From contig CAYXAA010000040.1 in NCBI GenBank assembly GCA_964462985.1, positions 1-41,413 on the forward strand: a stretch of 41,413 bases of DNA, in the 5' to 3' direction. Positions within the stretch are counted from its first letter, which is position 1, and the number at the start of each line of letters is the position of its first letter. Source of the stretch: CAYXAA01 sp964462985. Lineage in GTDB: Bacteria; Pseudomonadota; Alphaproteobacteria; Rhizobiales; Stappiaceae. Positions 19,633 through 27,892 of this stretch are shown here, one piece after another. A model generated the notes under the pieces. That model was not told the DNA's origin. It saw only the letters and a program-made list of their open reading frames with translations, and did not search any database. The position numbers and the translations under genes are program-made.

Positions 19633-19680
19633 GTCAGCCTCTTTGGGACAAGGTTTACAGCGACGCGGGCGCGCTTAGAC

Positions 19681-20091
19681 TCAGGCCCGCAGGATCTCGA
19701 TCGTCCGCTGCAGCATGCGGCGGGTTGCGGTGATGACGTTGAGATTGGCCTCGTAAGACCGCTGGGCGTCGCGCATGTCGACCGTCTCGATCAGCGTGTT
19801 GACGTTCGGCAGGCGAACGTAGCCGTTTTCATCTGCCGCTGGATGGCCGGGCTCGTGGCGGATCTTGAAATCGGTCTGGTCGACCGCGATACGCCCCAGC
19901 GTGACCACCTCGGCGTTGAGCTCGCGATCGAGCTGCGCCCGGAAGGTCGGGATCTTGCGGCGATACGGATCTTCCTCCGGCGTGCGCCCGGTGGACTCGG
20001 CATTTGCGATGTTTTCGGCAATCACCCGCATCCGGCCATTTTGGGCACGCAGCCCGGAAGCGGCGACGAAAATCGACTTCATGAACTCCAT
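19681..20091 (-). CDS. flgC: Flagellar proximal rod protein FlgC
   Basis: A 136-residue rod subunit with the flg_bb_rod N-terminus (FVAASGLRAQNGRMRVIAEN, then NAEST) and the C-terminal helix (RDAQRSYEANLNVITATRRML). It is exported by the flagellar system without a signal peptide. The ATG chosen has GGGGAGAG about 6 nt upstream; a GTG two codons earlier would have almost no spacing. A strong hairpin lies in the 127-bp gap between flgB and this gene. Confidence 0.95.
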   Translation of the reverse strand: MEFMKSIFVAASGLRAQNGRMRVIAENIANAESTGRTPEEDPYRRKIPTFRAQLDRELNAEVVTLGRIAVDQTDFKIRHEPGHPAADENGYVRLPNVNTLIETVDMRDAQRSYEANLNVITATRRMLQRTIEILRA

Positions 20092-20136
20092 GGACACTCT
20101 CCCCGCGGCGGCCGAAGCCGGCCGAACCTCGGATTG

Positions 20137-20162
20137 CCGGACGTTACGAACAGAACGTCCGG
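20137..20162. repeat. Strong hairpin between flgB and flgC
   Basis: CCGGACGTT (20137-20145) and AACGTCCGG (20154-20162) form a perfect 9-bp stem with an 8-nt loop. No T-tract follows on the minus strand, so it should not terminate the operon. It may set mRNA stability or the ratio of FlgB to FlgC, or be a short repeat. Confidence 0.6.
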
Positions 20163-20218
20163 AAACGGATCAATCCCGGAAGCAGGCAACGTGCCTGTCT
20201 TCGGCGAACTCGACAGCC

Positions 20219-20626
20219 CTAGGCGTTGCGCGACAGGGCGCTCCGGATCAGTCCTAGTCCGCGCGAATACAACGTGCTGACCGCCTGAAAATCCATCTGG
20301 TTCTGCGTGACCTTCATCATCTGCTCTTCGAGCGTGACGTTGTTGCGGTCCGGTGTCGTCTCGAAAGAGCCGACTTTCTCTGCGAAACCGTCGAGCGAAG
20401 CTCGGCGCATCGTGCCGTGCAGGTGGCCGGTGCGCGTCACCGCGGTATCCAGTCCGACCTGCACCGCAGCCACGTGAGTCTTGAAGTCGAACGGCTTCAG
20501 GTCACGCCCGCGAAACCCCGGCGTGTCCGTATTGGCCACGTTCTCCGCCAGGAGAGACTGCCGCGACTGATGCCAGTGCATCTTCGACTTCAGCGCCTGG
20601 AAGATCGAAAGGTCGGAAATTGCCAT
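20219..20626 (-). CDS. flgB: Flagellar proximal rod protein FlgB
   Basis: A 135-residue rod subunit. The start MAISDLSIFQALKSKMHWH is chosen because it aligns with the usual FlgB N-terminus; an upstream ATG 39 bp earlier would add 13 unrelated residues. Conserved parts are RQSLLAENVANTDTPGF and the C-terminal NQMDFQAVSTLYSRGLGLI. It is the first gene of flgB-flgC-fliE-fliQ. Its upstream region carries a CtrA-type box and a sigma-54-type promoter. Confidence 0.95.
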   Translation of the reverse strand: MAISDLSIFQALKSKMHWHQSRQSLLAENVANTDTPGFRGRDLKPFDFKTHVAAVQVGLDTAVTRTGHLHGTMRRASLDGFAEKVGSFETTPDRNNVTLEEQMMKVTQNQMDFQAVSTLYSRGLGLIRSALSRNA

Positions 20627-20671
20627 GAAAGCGTCCCGTCGTTCATGCCGGCAGATCTTGCCCATCGAATG

Positions 20672-20687
20672 GTTAATGATCGGTTAA
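20672..20687 (-). promoter_or_regulatory. CtrA-type box upstream of flgB
   Basis: Read on the minus strand this is TTAACCGATCATTAAC, a perfect TTAA-N7-TTAA, 46 bp upstream of the flgB start. It is embedded in the larger inverted repeat TTAATGAT-N6-ATCATTAA (20673-20694). It lies between the predicted sigma-54 start and the gene, so it could act as a repressor site or as a separate promoter. Confidence 0.7.
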
Positions 20688-20705
20688 TCATTAATGAAAC
20701 CCTAA

Positions 20706-20720
20706 GCAGGCGAGGTGCCA
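20706..20720 (-). promoter_or_regulatory. Sigma-54-type promoter of flgB
   Basis: On the minus strand, TGGCAC-CTCGC-CTGC matches TGGCAC-N5-TTGC with one mismatch, and the -24 GG and -12 GC are correctly spaced. It is about 80 bp upstream of flgB and nearly identical to the elements before flgF and flgI. Confidence 0.65.
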
Positions 20721-20772
20721 AACTGATGAGAAATCAGGGATTTTATCCTGAGGCGTCATGCGTTGCCCGCAC

Positions 20773-20787
20773 GTCGCAAAATGCGAC
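20773..20787. promoter_or_regulatory. Enhancer-like inverted repeat upstream of flgB
   Basis: GTCGCA-AAA-TGCGAC, a 6-3-6 inverted repeat centred about 85 bp upstream of the predicted sigma-54 start. It has the same geometry as the repeat upstream of flgF. It is a candidate site for a FlbD-like activator. Confidence 0.4.
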
Positions 20788-21032
20788 TCGGCAACTTTTT
20801 CCTGCGCCGGTTAACCCTGCACCATGGAAGAGATTGCAGTCGCCGACTATAGAGTCGCCTCGACCGCGCCTAAGAAGGCTGCGCCAGCACCTTGAAAGGG
20901 AACGGTTTCCCGGCGTTCAATCGCATCGAGTCGACCACCCACTGATCAAGACGCGCCATTGAGGCTTTGCCGTCGGTTCAGTTTGTCAAGCGAATGCGAT
21001 AAAAGCGAAATCCAGCGGTTGACGGATCGAGA

Positions 21033-21039
21033 TTAACGA
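21033..21039. promoter_or_regulatory. CtrA-type half-site near fliO
   Basis: TTAACGA, the half-site in the orientation of the fliL box, lies about 60 bp before fliO. The second half is degenerate, so it is a weak call. Confidence 0.3.
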
Positions 21040-21098
21040 ATGTCAGTACCGAACCGGAGCCTGGGGACGGTCGACCAGAACACGAGGCCCTATTTGTT

Positions 21099-22574
21099 AT
21101 GAGCGAGTGGCTGATTGAAACCTTCGAAATGGACCCGGGATTTGCTCGCGGTATCCAGTTCATCATCGCCGTCCTGGTCGTTCTCGCCCTGATCGCGGTT
21201 TTCGTCTGGGTGATGCGGCGCATCTCCGGCGCACGCTTTTCCGGCAGTCGCAACCGTCAGCCGCGCATCTCGATCATGGATGCGGCCGCTTTGGATACCC
21301 GCCGGAGGCTGATCCTGATCCGGCGCGACAACGTCGAGCACCTCCTCCTTGTTGGCGGACCGTCCGATGTGGTTGTCGAGCAGAACATCGTGCGCGGCAT
21401 GCCGGTCGGCGCGGGCTACGGACGCGGTACCTCGGCCCCCCAGGTTGCGCCGGTGACCACCGCAGCCTATCCAGAGCCTGCGCCGGAGTTCCCGTCGGCC
21501 GCGCCCCCCGCACCACCAGCAGTGCCCCCCGCGGCACCAGTGGCCGAACCGTCCGCCCCTGCCGTGGCGGCGCCGCGCCAGGCCCCCCCGCTGCGCCGGC
21601 CGGCAGAGCCGGCGGCCGAGCCGCGTCCGTCGGCCGCCACGCCGCTGCGCCCCCGCCCCGGGACGACCTCGCCGGGCCCGGTCCGCCGGACTGAACCGGA
21701 CCTTCCGGGCTCCGAGCGCCCGGCGCAGCCGGCGACAAGCGCATCATCGCAGCCGTCCGCCGTCGACCCCTCGCCGGCTTCCACCATTTCGCCGCTGCGC
21801 CGGGCCGGCGCGTCGGTTGCCGCGGCAGGGGCGGCAGTGGCCAGCCTGACCCGCGATGCCGTCGGCCGCGGCGCGGCCGGGACCGGCAATGCCGGTTCGC
21901 CGGCAGCACCGTCTTCCACCGACAGGCCGGCCGCGCGGCCGAACGAACCTGCCGTCCGCCGCATGGTGACGCCGCCGTCTTCCGGACCGGCCGCCACGGC
22001 ACGCACCGCCTTCTTCCAGCCGCCCGAAGTCAAGGGCGAAACGAGGGGAGAGACGAAGGTCGAGCCCAAAGGAAGCGACGACAAGCCGAAATCCGGGCCG
22101 CAGGCGCCCACCCCGACCATCGAGCCGGCCGCACCGCCGAGCGAGGCGGCTCCCAGCCCGGCAAACGGTGCTGCCAGAACGCCGCCGCCGGTGCGTACTG
22201 AACCGCGGCCGTCGACACCGCTGTCGAGCCAACTCGAGGACAGTCTTCTCAATGCTCTTGCGGAGCCCGCACCGACGCCGTCCGAGCCGAAGCTGGCGCC
22301 GGAGGTTACCGCTGCGCCGAAGCCGGCGGCAGCGGAGCCTAGGCCTGCTCCCGCCCCGCAGGCACCGGCCGCCAAGGAGCCGGATCCTGGCCAGGCCAAG
22401 GCCGAAGAGCCGAAGCCGGAGCCTGAACCAGCCGCCGCCAGCCAGGAGGCAGATCCGAAACCGGCCGAACAGAAGAAGCCCGATCAACCGGTCGAAAGCC
22501 CGATCACCATTGACGCGATCGAGGAGGAAATGGCCAAGCTTCTCAACGAGATCAGCGGAAACAAATCTCGATGA
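21099..22574 (+). CDS. fliO: FliO-like flagellar protein with long Pro/Ala tail
   Basis: A 491-residue protein. Residues 1-115 are FliO-like: a short periplasmic start, one membrane segment (GIQFIIAVLVVLALIAVFVW, about 18-37), then a cytoplasmic part (ISIMDAAALDTRRRLILIRRDN, HLLLVGGPSDVVVEQ). FliO helps assemble the FliP ring. The remaining ~370 residues are Pro/Ala/Glu-rich and probably disordered, ending in a helix (ITIDAIEEEMAKLLNEI). Most FliO proteins are far shorter. The stop overlaps the fliP start by 4 bp (ATGA), confirming coupling. The ribosome-binding site is weak. Confidence 0.85.
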   Translation: MSEWLIETFEMDPGFARGIQFIIAVLVVLALIAVFVWVMRRISGARFSGSRNRQPRISIMDAAALDTRRRLILIRRDNVEHLLLVGGPSDVVVEQNIVRGMPVGAGYGRGTSAPQVAPVTTAAYPEPAPEFPSAAPPAPPAVPPAAPVAEPSAPAVAAPRQAPPLRRPAEPAAEPRPSAATPLRPRPGTTSPGPVRRTEPDLPGSERPAQPATSASSQPSAVDPSPASTISPLRRAGASVAAAGAAVASLTRDAVGRGAAGTGNAGSPAAPSSTDRPAARPNEPAVRRMVTPPSSGPAATARTAFFQPPEVKGETRGETKVEPKGSDDKPKSGPQAPTPTIEPAAPPSEAAPSPANGAARTPPPVRTEPRPSTPLSSQLEDSLLNALAEPAPTPSEPKLAPEVTAAPKPAAAEPRPAPAPQAPAAKEPDPGQAKAEEPKPEPEPAAASQEADPKPAEQKKPDQPVESPITIDAIEEEMAKLLNEISGNKSR

Positions 22575-23335
22575 CGCGACGCCGCCCGCTGCCGTGGCGG
22601 GCGCTTCTGCCCTTGCTGGTCGGGCTGACTGCCCTTGGCCTGGCCAGCGGCGCCGCGCTGGCGCAGGACATCACGATCGATTTCGGCGAGGGCACGACGC
22701 TGACCGAGCGCGCGGTTCAGCTGGTCGCCCTGCTGACAATCCTGAGCCTCGCACCGTCGATCCTGGTGATGGTGACGAGCTTCACCCGCATCGTCGTCGT
22801 GCTGTCGCTGCTGCGTTCGGCGATCGGGCTGCAGACCGCGCCGCCCAATGCGGTCATGACCAGTCTGGCATTGTTCCTGACCGCCTTCATCATGGCCCCG
22901 ACCTTTCAGACCGCCTACGATGAGGGCGTGCGTCCGCTGGTAGACGGCACCGTGGAGTTCGACCAGGCGTTCGAGCGGGCCGCCGTGCCGTTTCACGCCT
23001 TCATGCGCGCTAATGTGCGGGAAAAGGACCTAGCGCTCTTCCTCGATATGGCGGACGAGGAGGCGCCGGAGACCCCAGAGGATCTCAGCCTTCGAGTGCT
23101 GGTGCCAGCCTTCATGATCAGCGAGTTGCGCCGCGCCTTCGAGATCGGCTTCCTGCTCTACCTGCCGTTCCTCATCATCGATCTCGTCATCGCCTCGGTG
23201 CTGATGTCGATGGGCATGATGATGCTGCCGCCGGTGGTGATCTCGCTGCCGTTCAAGCTGATTTTCTTCGTCCTGGTCGACGGCTGGAACCTTGTTGCCG
23301 GGAGTCTCGTGCGGAGTTTTGCCGGAGGCGGTTAG
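22571..23335 (+). CDS. fliP: Flagellar export protein FliP
   Basis: A 254-residue core subunit of the export channel. It has a cleavable signal peptide (LLPLLVGLTALGLASGAALA) as in other FliP proteins, then membrane segments. Signatures are SILVMVTSFTRIVVVLSLLR, PPNAVMTSLALFLT, PAFMISELRRAFEIGF and GMMMLPPVVISLPFK. It overlaps fliO by 4 bp and converges on the large TPR gene. The 105 bp after the stop show no clear terminator. Confidence 0.97.
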   Translation: MTRRRPLPWRALLPLLVGLTALGLASGAALAQDITIDFGEGTTLTERAVQLVALLTILSLAPSILVMVTSFTRIVVVLSLLRSAIGLQTAPPNAVMTSLALFLTAFIMAPTFQTAYDEGVRPLVDGTVEFDQAFERAAVPFHAFMRANVREKDLALFLDMADEEAPETPEDLSLRVLVPAFMISELRRAFEIGFLLYLPFLIIDLVIASVLMSMGMMMLPPVVISLPFKLIFFVLVDGWNLVAGSLVRSFAGGG

Positions 23336-23440
23336 GGGCGCTTGTCTTCCCTTCCCCCAAAGCAGGGCGCGCACCGAGACGAGACCGCCGATTCGCAGCG
23401 TTCGCCCGAGGCGATGCCGGCCGCACGTGAGTGAGAGAAC

Positions 23441-26400
23441 TTATCCGCCGATCAGTGCCGCCGTCCGGTCAGGCACTGCGGCCTCGGCCGGGGCATCCGT
23501 TGGCGGAATCGTCGACATCAGTCCGTCATCCGCCAGATAGGGCGAGCCGCTGCCGTCGGGCCGCATATAGACCCGCTGGTACTCGGCGAGGAACGCATCA
23601 AGCGAATCGACAGCATCCAGACTTTCGACCACCTGCATGAACTCCACCCCGCGTGCATCGGCGGGCTGTGTCACCGCCTCGAATGCGTCGGCCTGCGGGC
23701 TGTCGGCCATCTTCGCGGCAAACTTGGTGCGCAGCCGGTCGAGGCTGAACTGGTCGTTGGCCAGCGCATAGCCGATCGCGGCCCTGAGAATGTCCGAACG
23801 CTCCCGATCGTCGAGCGGGATCTTGTCGGCCCAGCGGCTGCCGACCATCGCCTCGAGCTGCTCGGCGGCCTCACGCCAGCTCTGTGCTGCCCAGAACGTG
23901 TCGGCACGCAGGCGCTCAACGTCGATGCCACGCATGTTGCGGACGATGTCGAGCGCGAGATCCGGTCGGCCGCTTTCGGTGAGCGCGCGGGCCTCGACGA
24001 TGTTGCGCTGATGCTCCAGGCTGCGCGGCAGCTTCGCCTGACGGGTGCGGGCGAGCACACGCAGCGCCTCCTCCGGCCTTCTGTCCATCAGATGGACCAC
24101 GGCAAGGTCTGCCGCGACCTGCGCCCGCACCGCGCCCCGCAGCCGGTTCTCGACCTGATGACTTAGCAGCTCTGACGCCTGGTCGAGCAGGTCCATGGCG
24201 ACGAGCCGGCTCGCCAGCCGGCGTACCATCTCGTCGCCGCGCCAGCCGATCGGCAGCATCTCCCGGAAGTCATAGAACAGCGCCAGCGCCTTGACCGGGT
24301 CCATCTCGTCGGCCTTGCCGTCAAGAAACAGCGAAGCAAACACACCCGCCATCTCGTCCTGCATCAGTCGCGTGACGTCGGACTCCGGATCGGCCTCGAC
24401 CGCCGATTTCATCGCCTCGAAGGCTTCGCGGTACTCGCCGTTCTGAACATAAAGCTGCGTGAGGAACCGGAGCGTGTTGAGCTCGGTCTCATCGCCGCGC
24501 CAGCCCGTGGCAAGCCGGGCCAGCGCATCGATCGCCTGCCGGTCGGTGATCTCTCCATCCCGGTGGCGGATCCGAAGGGCCCGATAGGCGGCCTCCGCCG
24601 CCTGGGGCCGGACATCGGAGCGCTCGACGAGCTCGAACACGGTGAGAGCTTCGCGCGAGCGGCCGGAGGCGTCCGCAATCCGGCCGCGCAGGACGTCGTA
24701 GCGCGCCGCCTGCACCCCGGAAAGCAAGCTCGGATCGATTTCGGACAGTTCACGTGCGGCCTGACCGAAGTCGTTGACCTCAACCAGCATCCTGGCGACC
24801 GCGAGCTTGAACTCGTTCTGGATTGCGGGCGGATAGTTGCCGATGACTGCGCTGCCGCGTGACATCATCAGCCGCGACGTCGACCAGTCCTTGAGCTCGG
24901 CGGAAGCGATCGTCTGCCACACCGCCGCATCGGGACTGTTCTGCAGGCCCTGCTGGCCGAGATAGTCGAGGGCGAGTTTTGGCCGATGTGCCAGCACCTG
25001 CGCCGCCCCCATCATCAGATTGAAGGTCGGATCGCGCATCATCGCCGCATCGTCCTCGGAGACCAGCCTCAGCAGTCCCAGGGCCTCCTGGGCAAAGCCG
25101 TGCGCCAGGTAGAACCGCGACAGCTCCATGCGCAAACCGCGGCGCTGCGTTTCCGGCGCATGGGCGATCCTGTATTCGAGCTCCGCCACCGTTGCCTGGA
25201 AATCAGGGGGGCTATGCGTCATGAGGGCGCCGAGATCGATCTGGCCCGGCTGCGATGGATCGACGATCGCCGGCAGGATGCGCGCACCGCTGTCGAGATC
25301 GCGGCTGGAAAGGTGGAGACCGTGCGGCCGCTCGATGCGTATGCTGTCGCCGTCGAGAGTGAGCTTCACATCGTCGGCCTTCCTGGCCACGGCGAGGCCG
25401 TGGGCCGACATCAGGGCATCCAGCTCGACGAAGGACTGTGGCTTGATCAGGCCGCGCGCTGGACCATAGGCGGTCACCACCATGATCCGGTCACCGGCGA
25501 AGGGATCCGCGATCTCGCGCAGGTGCTGAGGTCGCTGGAACGGCACGGAGAGCACCGTCCCCCCGTCGCCGCGGACGCTGCGCTCGATGACGAGCGGCCG
25601 CGACGGCTCCAGGATGGTGTCGCCGATCGTCAGCACCCATGAACTTCCGTCGACACCGATCGTGGCGAGCGACTGCCTTGTCAGGTCAACCCGGATCGAC
25701 TGCCAGCCGTCCCCCGGGGTGACGGTGACCTCGTCCGCATCGCCGGCAAGCACCGAACGCATGCCGCGAACGTCAATCGGGTCGGCGGAATCGAACACCA
25801 GCCAGATGCTGTCGTGGCGCCGGAACACGGCCGCCGAAATAGGCTCGGCAAAGGGAAACACCACGCGGACGGTGTTGCCGATCCGACGTACCTCCGCAGG
25901 CACGAAGCGGCGGACCTCCTCGTCGTAGCCGGCCGGCGGGGTCTCCGGCGTCGGCACCGGTTCGGGCGCCGGAGCCCTGGCGAGAGCCGTCACGTCAATC
26001 GCCTCGGGAAGCGTTGCCGTCGCGGGGCGCTCCGCCACCGCCGGCGGAGCGGTCGCCGCGGAGGGCTGCGGTTTTTGCTGCGGAACGGCAACTGCGGCGG
26101 TTGTCGACCTCGGCTCCGAGTCCAGCGGAGCGTCCGTCTCGGCCGGCGCCGCGGCCTCGATGACACCCTGGGCCGGTACCGGACCGTCAGCCTGCAGCGC
26201 CGCATCGATCGCGGCATTGACAGGGTCGGGCGCGGCGCGGCGCGGCGTGAGATCGACGACATAGGTGCCGTCCTCGCGGAAGGCGCGGACGTCGACACCC
26301 GGCTGCATCTTGAGCAGGACCTTGAGCTTGTTCTCGTCCGAAAAGGCGGTGGCGTCGGCGATGCCCTCCGGAAGATGAGCGTGGAGCTCCGAAAGGTCGA

Positions 26401-27088
26401 GGGGAACGTCGTGGTTGAAGACGAGCTTGACCACGTCGCCCTCACGCACAAAGGCGGTGTCGAAGGCGATGTTCCAGTGGAAGGACAGCCGCGTGAAGGT
26501 CGGGTGCGTGCCGATCCTGAGATCGACCTGCGGCTTCACGTCGCCGCGCAGGCGCGCCTGCTCCAGTGCCCGCACGCGCTTCATCGCCTCCTCGGCACGC
26601 AGAGCGAGCTCCCGCACCACTTCCTCAGGCAGGCCGGGCGGCAGGCCGGTCCAGGATCGCGGCAGAAGATCGATGAACAGCCGCTCGCCCGCCTCCATTG
26701 TGTTGATGCGAAAGTCCCGGGCAAGGGCGAAGCGGATCGCCGACCCGTCGGGGTCACGGCGTGCGATCGAGATATAGTCCGAGAGCTTGACCGGGACGTC
26801 GCTGATGTCCACATCCACCGGCTCGTGGAAGGAGACGCGGAGCACGCCGTTGGAAATTGCGGCGTCGTACTGGGGCAGAAGCGTGCGCTCGGGGAAGGTC
26901 AGAACCAGCCGGCCGTACCCGTCATCCGCAGAGACGGCAAGCCTGGCCTCGAGCGGGGCAGCAATAACGGGCGCCGTCCAGACCGGGACGGCAGCGATCA
27001 TCAACGCCAGGACCACGGCGAACGGGCGCGCGCGCACCGAAAGAGTGCCGGCCGAGGTTGCCCCTCGTCCCCGTCTCCAACTGCTCAC
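23441..27088 (-). CDS. Large periplasmic TPR protein, MotK-like candidate
   Basis: A 1215-residue predicted periplasmic protein. A signal peptide covers about residues 20-44. Two beta-rich AMIN-like domains follow (about 48-145, 185-285), then a Pro/Ala-rich linker (285-395), a third AMIN-like domain (400-500), and TPR-type helical repeats from about 620 to 1150 (RFYLAHGFAQEALGLLRLV, AVVHLMDRRPEEALRVLAR). It lies downstream of motE in the fliL-fliM operon. Gene order and make-up recall MotK, a periplasmic TPR protein reported with MotE in the Fla2 motor of Cereibacter sphaeroides; I assign this from memory. The start is a GTG and could be later. A CtrA-like site lies 53 bp upstream. Confidence 0.75.
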   Translation of the reverse strand: MSSWRRGRGATSAGTLSVRARPFAVVLALMIAAVPVWTAPVIAAPLEARLAVSADDGYGRLVLTFPERTLLPQYDAAISNGVLRVSFHEPVDVDISDVPVKLSDYISIARRDPDGSAIRFALARDFRINTMEAGERLFIDLLPRSWTGLPPGLPEEVVRELALRAEEAMKRVRALEQARLRGDVKPQVDLRIGTHPTFTRLSFHWNIAFDTAFVREGDVVKLVFNHDVPLDLSELHAHLPEGIADATAFSDENKLKVLLKMQPGVDVRAFREDGTYVVDLTPRRAAPDPVNAAIDAALQADGPVPAQGVIEAAAPAETDAPLDSEPRSTTAAVAVPQQKPQPSAATAPPAVAERPATATLPEAIDVTALARAPAPEPVPTPETPPAGYDEEVRRFVPAEVRRIGNTVRVVFPFAEPISAAVFRRHDSIWLVFDSADPIDVRGMRSVLAGDADEVTVTPGDGWQSIRVDLTRQSLATIGVDGSSWVLTIGDTILEPSRPLVIERSVRGDGGTVLSVPFQRPQHLREIADPFAGDRIMVVTAYGPARGLIKPQSFVELDALMSAHGLAVARKADDVKLTLDGDSIRIERPHGLHLSSRDLDSGARILPAIVDPSQPGQIDLGALMTHSPPDFQATVAELEYRIAHAPETQRRGLRMELSRFYLAHGFAQEALGLLRLVSEDDAAMMRDPTFNLMMGAAQVLAHRPKLALDYLGQQGLQNSPDAAVWQTIASAELKDWSTSRLMMSRGSAVIGNYPPAIQNEFKLAVARMLVEVNDFGQAARELSEIDPSLLSGVQAARYDVLRGRIADASGRSREALTVFELVERSDVRPQAAEAAYRALRIRHRDGEITDRQAIDALARLATGWRGDETELNTLRFLTQLYVQNGEYREAFEAMKSAVEADPESDVTRLMQDEMAGVFASLFLDGKADEMDPVKALALFYDFREMLPIGWRGDEMVRRLASRLVAMDLLDQASELLSHQVENRLRGAVRAQVAADLAVVHLMDRRPEEALRVLARTRQAKLPRSLEHQRNIVEARALTESGRPDLALDIVRNMRGIDVERLRADTFWAAQSWREAAEQLEAMVGSRWADKIPLDDRERSDILRAAIGYALANDQFSLDRLRTKFAAKMADSPQADAFEAVTQPADARGVEFMQVVESLDAVDSLDAFLAEYQRVYMRPDGSGSPYLADDGLMSTIPPTDAPAEAAVPDRTAALIGG

Positions 27089-27140
27089 CGTTTCAGCCCC
27101 ATGATTGCGCCACTCGGAACCCGAGCTTACGGAAGCGGCC

Positions 27141-27155
27141 TTAACGCTGCCTTAC
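27141..27155. promoter_or_regulatory. CtrA-like site upstream of the TPR gene
   Basis: TTAA-CGCTGCC-TTAC is one mismatch from TTAA-N7-TTAA, in the 75-bp gap between motE and the TPR gene. It suggests an internal promoter in the operon, but it matches the other four boxes less well in the middle. Confidence 0.4.
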
Positions 27156-27163
27156 GGAGATCT

Positions 27164-27892
27164 TCAATTTCCGTGGATTTTCGGCAGTTCCGCGGTCTGG
27201 GCCGGCTCAGGCTCGACCAGCGCGCCGCCGGCAAGCGCCACCGTCAGGCGCTCGGCGACATCCGGCGACATCCTGGCCATGACATCGGCCATTTTGCGCG
27301 GCTTCATTCGGCGGCTGACCTTGAGCAGAATGTCGAGGTCGAGCCGATCGAAGATGCGGGCCGCGTCCTTTGGCTTCATCGCCTCGTACATGGTAACGAG
27401 ACCCCTCAGTTCCTCTTCCTCCTTGCGCTTTTCCGCCTCGTGTATCTGCTTGAGGCGTGTCTCCAGCGCCTGGAGATCCTGGACCTTCTTGTCGATCCGC
27501 TCTTCGGCGGCCTTGAGGAGCTGTTCGCGCAGGTCGTGCTGCTTCTCGCGCTTGTCGAGGTCGCGCCGCCGATCGCTCAGGCTTTCGAGCACCCGGCGCT
27601 CTGCGGGCGAGCCGCCGAGCTCCAACCGTCCCGGCGGGAACGTTGCCGCGGTGTCGGGCGCGGCGCCTTCGGGCAGCGGCTGGGGTTGCGCCCCGGCGAG
27701 CGGATCCTCGGACGCAGCCAGCGGGTCGCGCGCCGCAGGTTCAGCCGCAGGTGTCTCCGGCTCGGCCTTTTGGGCCATTGCCGGATGCACGGCCGAGAAA
27801 ACATAGCCTCCGTCCAGAGCCAGGCCAACGAGCTTCAGCGTCAGAAGCCCGCTTGCCGCGATCAGCAGGACGGGAAGCAGCCTCAGGTTCAC
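27164..27892 (-). CDS. motE: MotE-family flagellar motor protein
   Basis: A 242-residue protein with an N-terminal signal/membrane segment (LLPVLLIAASGLLTLKLVGLAL), a Pro/Ala-rich linker (40-90), a coiled coil (about 95-160, RREKQ-type heptads) and a C-terminal MgtE-N-like helical domain (YEAMKPKDAARIFDRLDLDILLKVSRRMKPRKMADVMARM). This is the MotE make-up: in Sinorhizobium MotE is a chaperone of the periplasmic motor protein MotC, and in Cereibacter it works with MotK. The start is a GTG overlapping the upstream stop (GTGA), so translation is coupled with the DUF6468 gene. Confidence 0.88.
   Translation of the reverse strand: MNLRLLPVLLIAASGLLTLKLVGLALDGGYVFSAVHPAMAQKAEPETPAAEPAARDPLAASEDPLAGAQPQPLPEGAAPDTAATFPPGRLELGGSPAERRVLESLSDRRRDLDKREKQHDLREQLLKAAEERIDKKVQDLQALETRLKQIHEAEKRKEEEELRGLVTMYEAMKPKDAARIFDRLDLDILLKVSRRMKPRKMADVMARMSPDVAERLTVALAGGALVEPEPAQTAELPKIHGN

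Larger units (their letters stand above)
20627..21098. other. Divergent flgB / fliO regulatory region
   Basis: These 472 bp hold no convincing gene. From left to right: CtrA-type box (20672-20687), sigma-54-type promoter toward flgB (20706-20720), inverted repeat GTCGCA-AAA-TGCGAC (20773-20787), a TTAACC half-site (20811-20816), and a TTAACGA half-site (21033-21039) 60 bp before fliO. The promoter of fliO itself is unclear; a TTGACG at 21019-21024 has no good -10. Confidence 0.6.
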
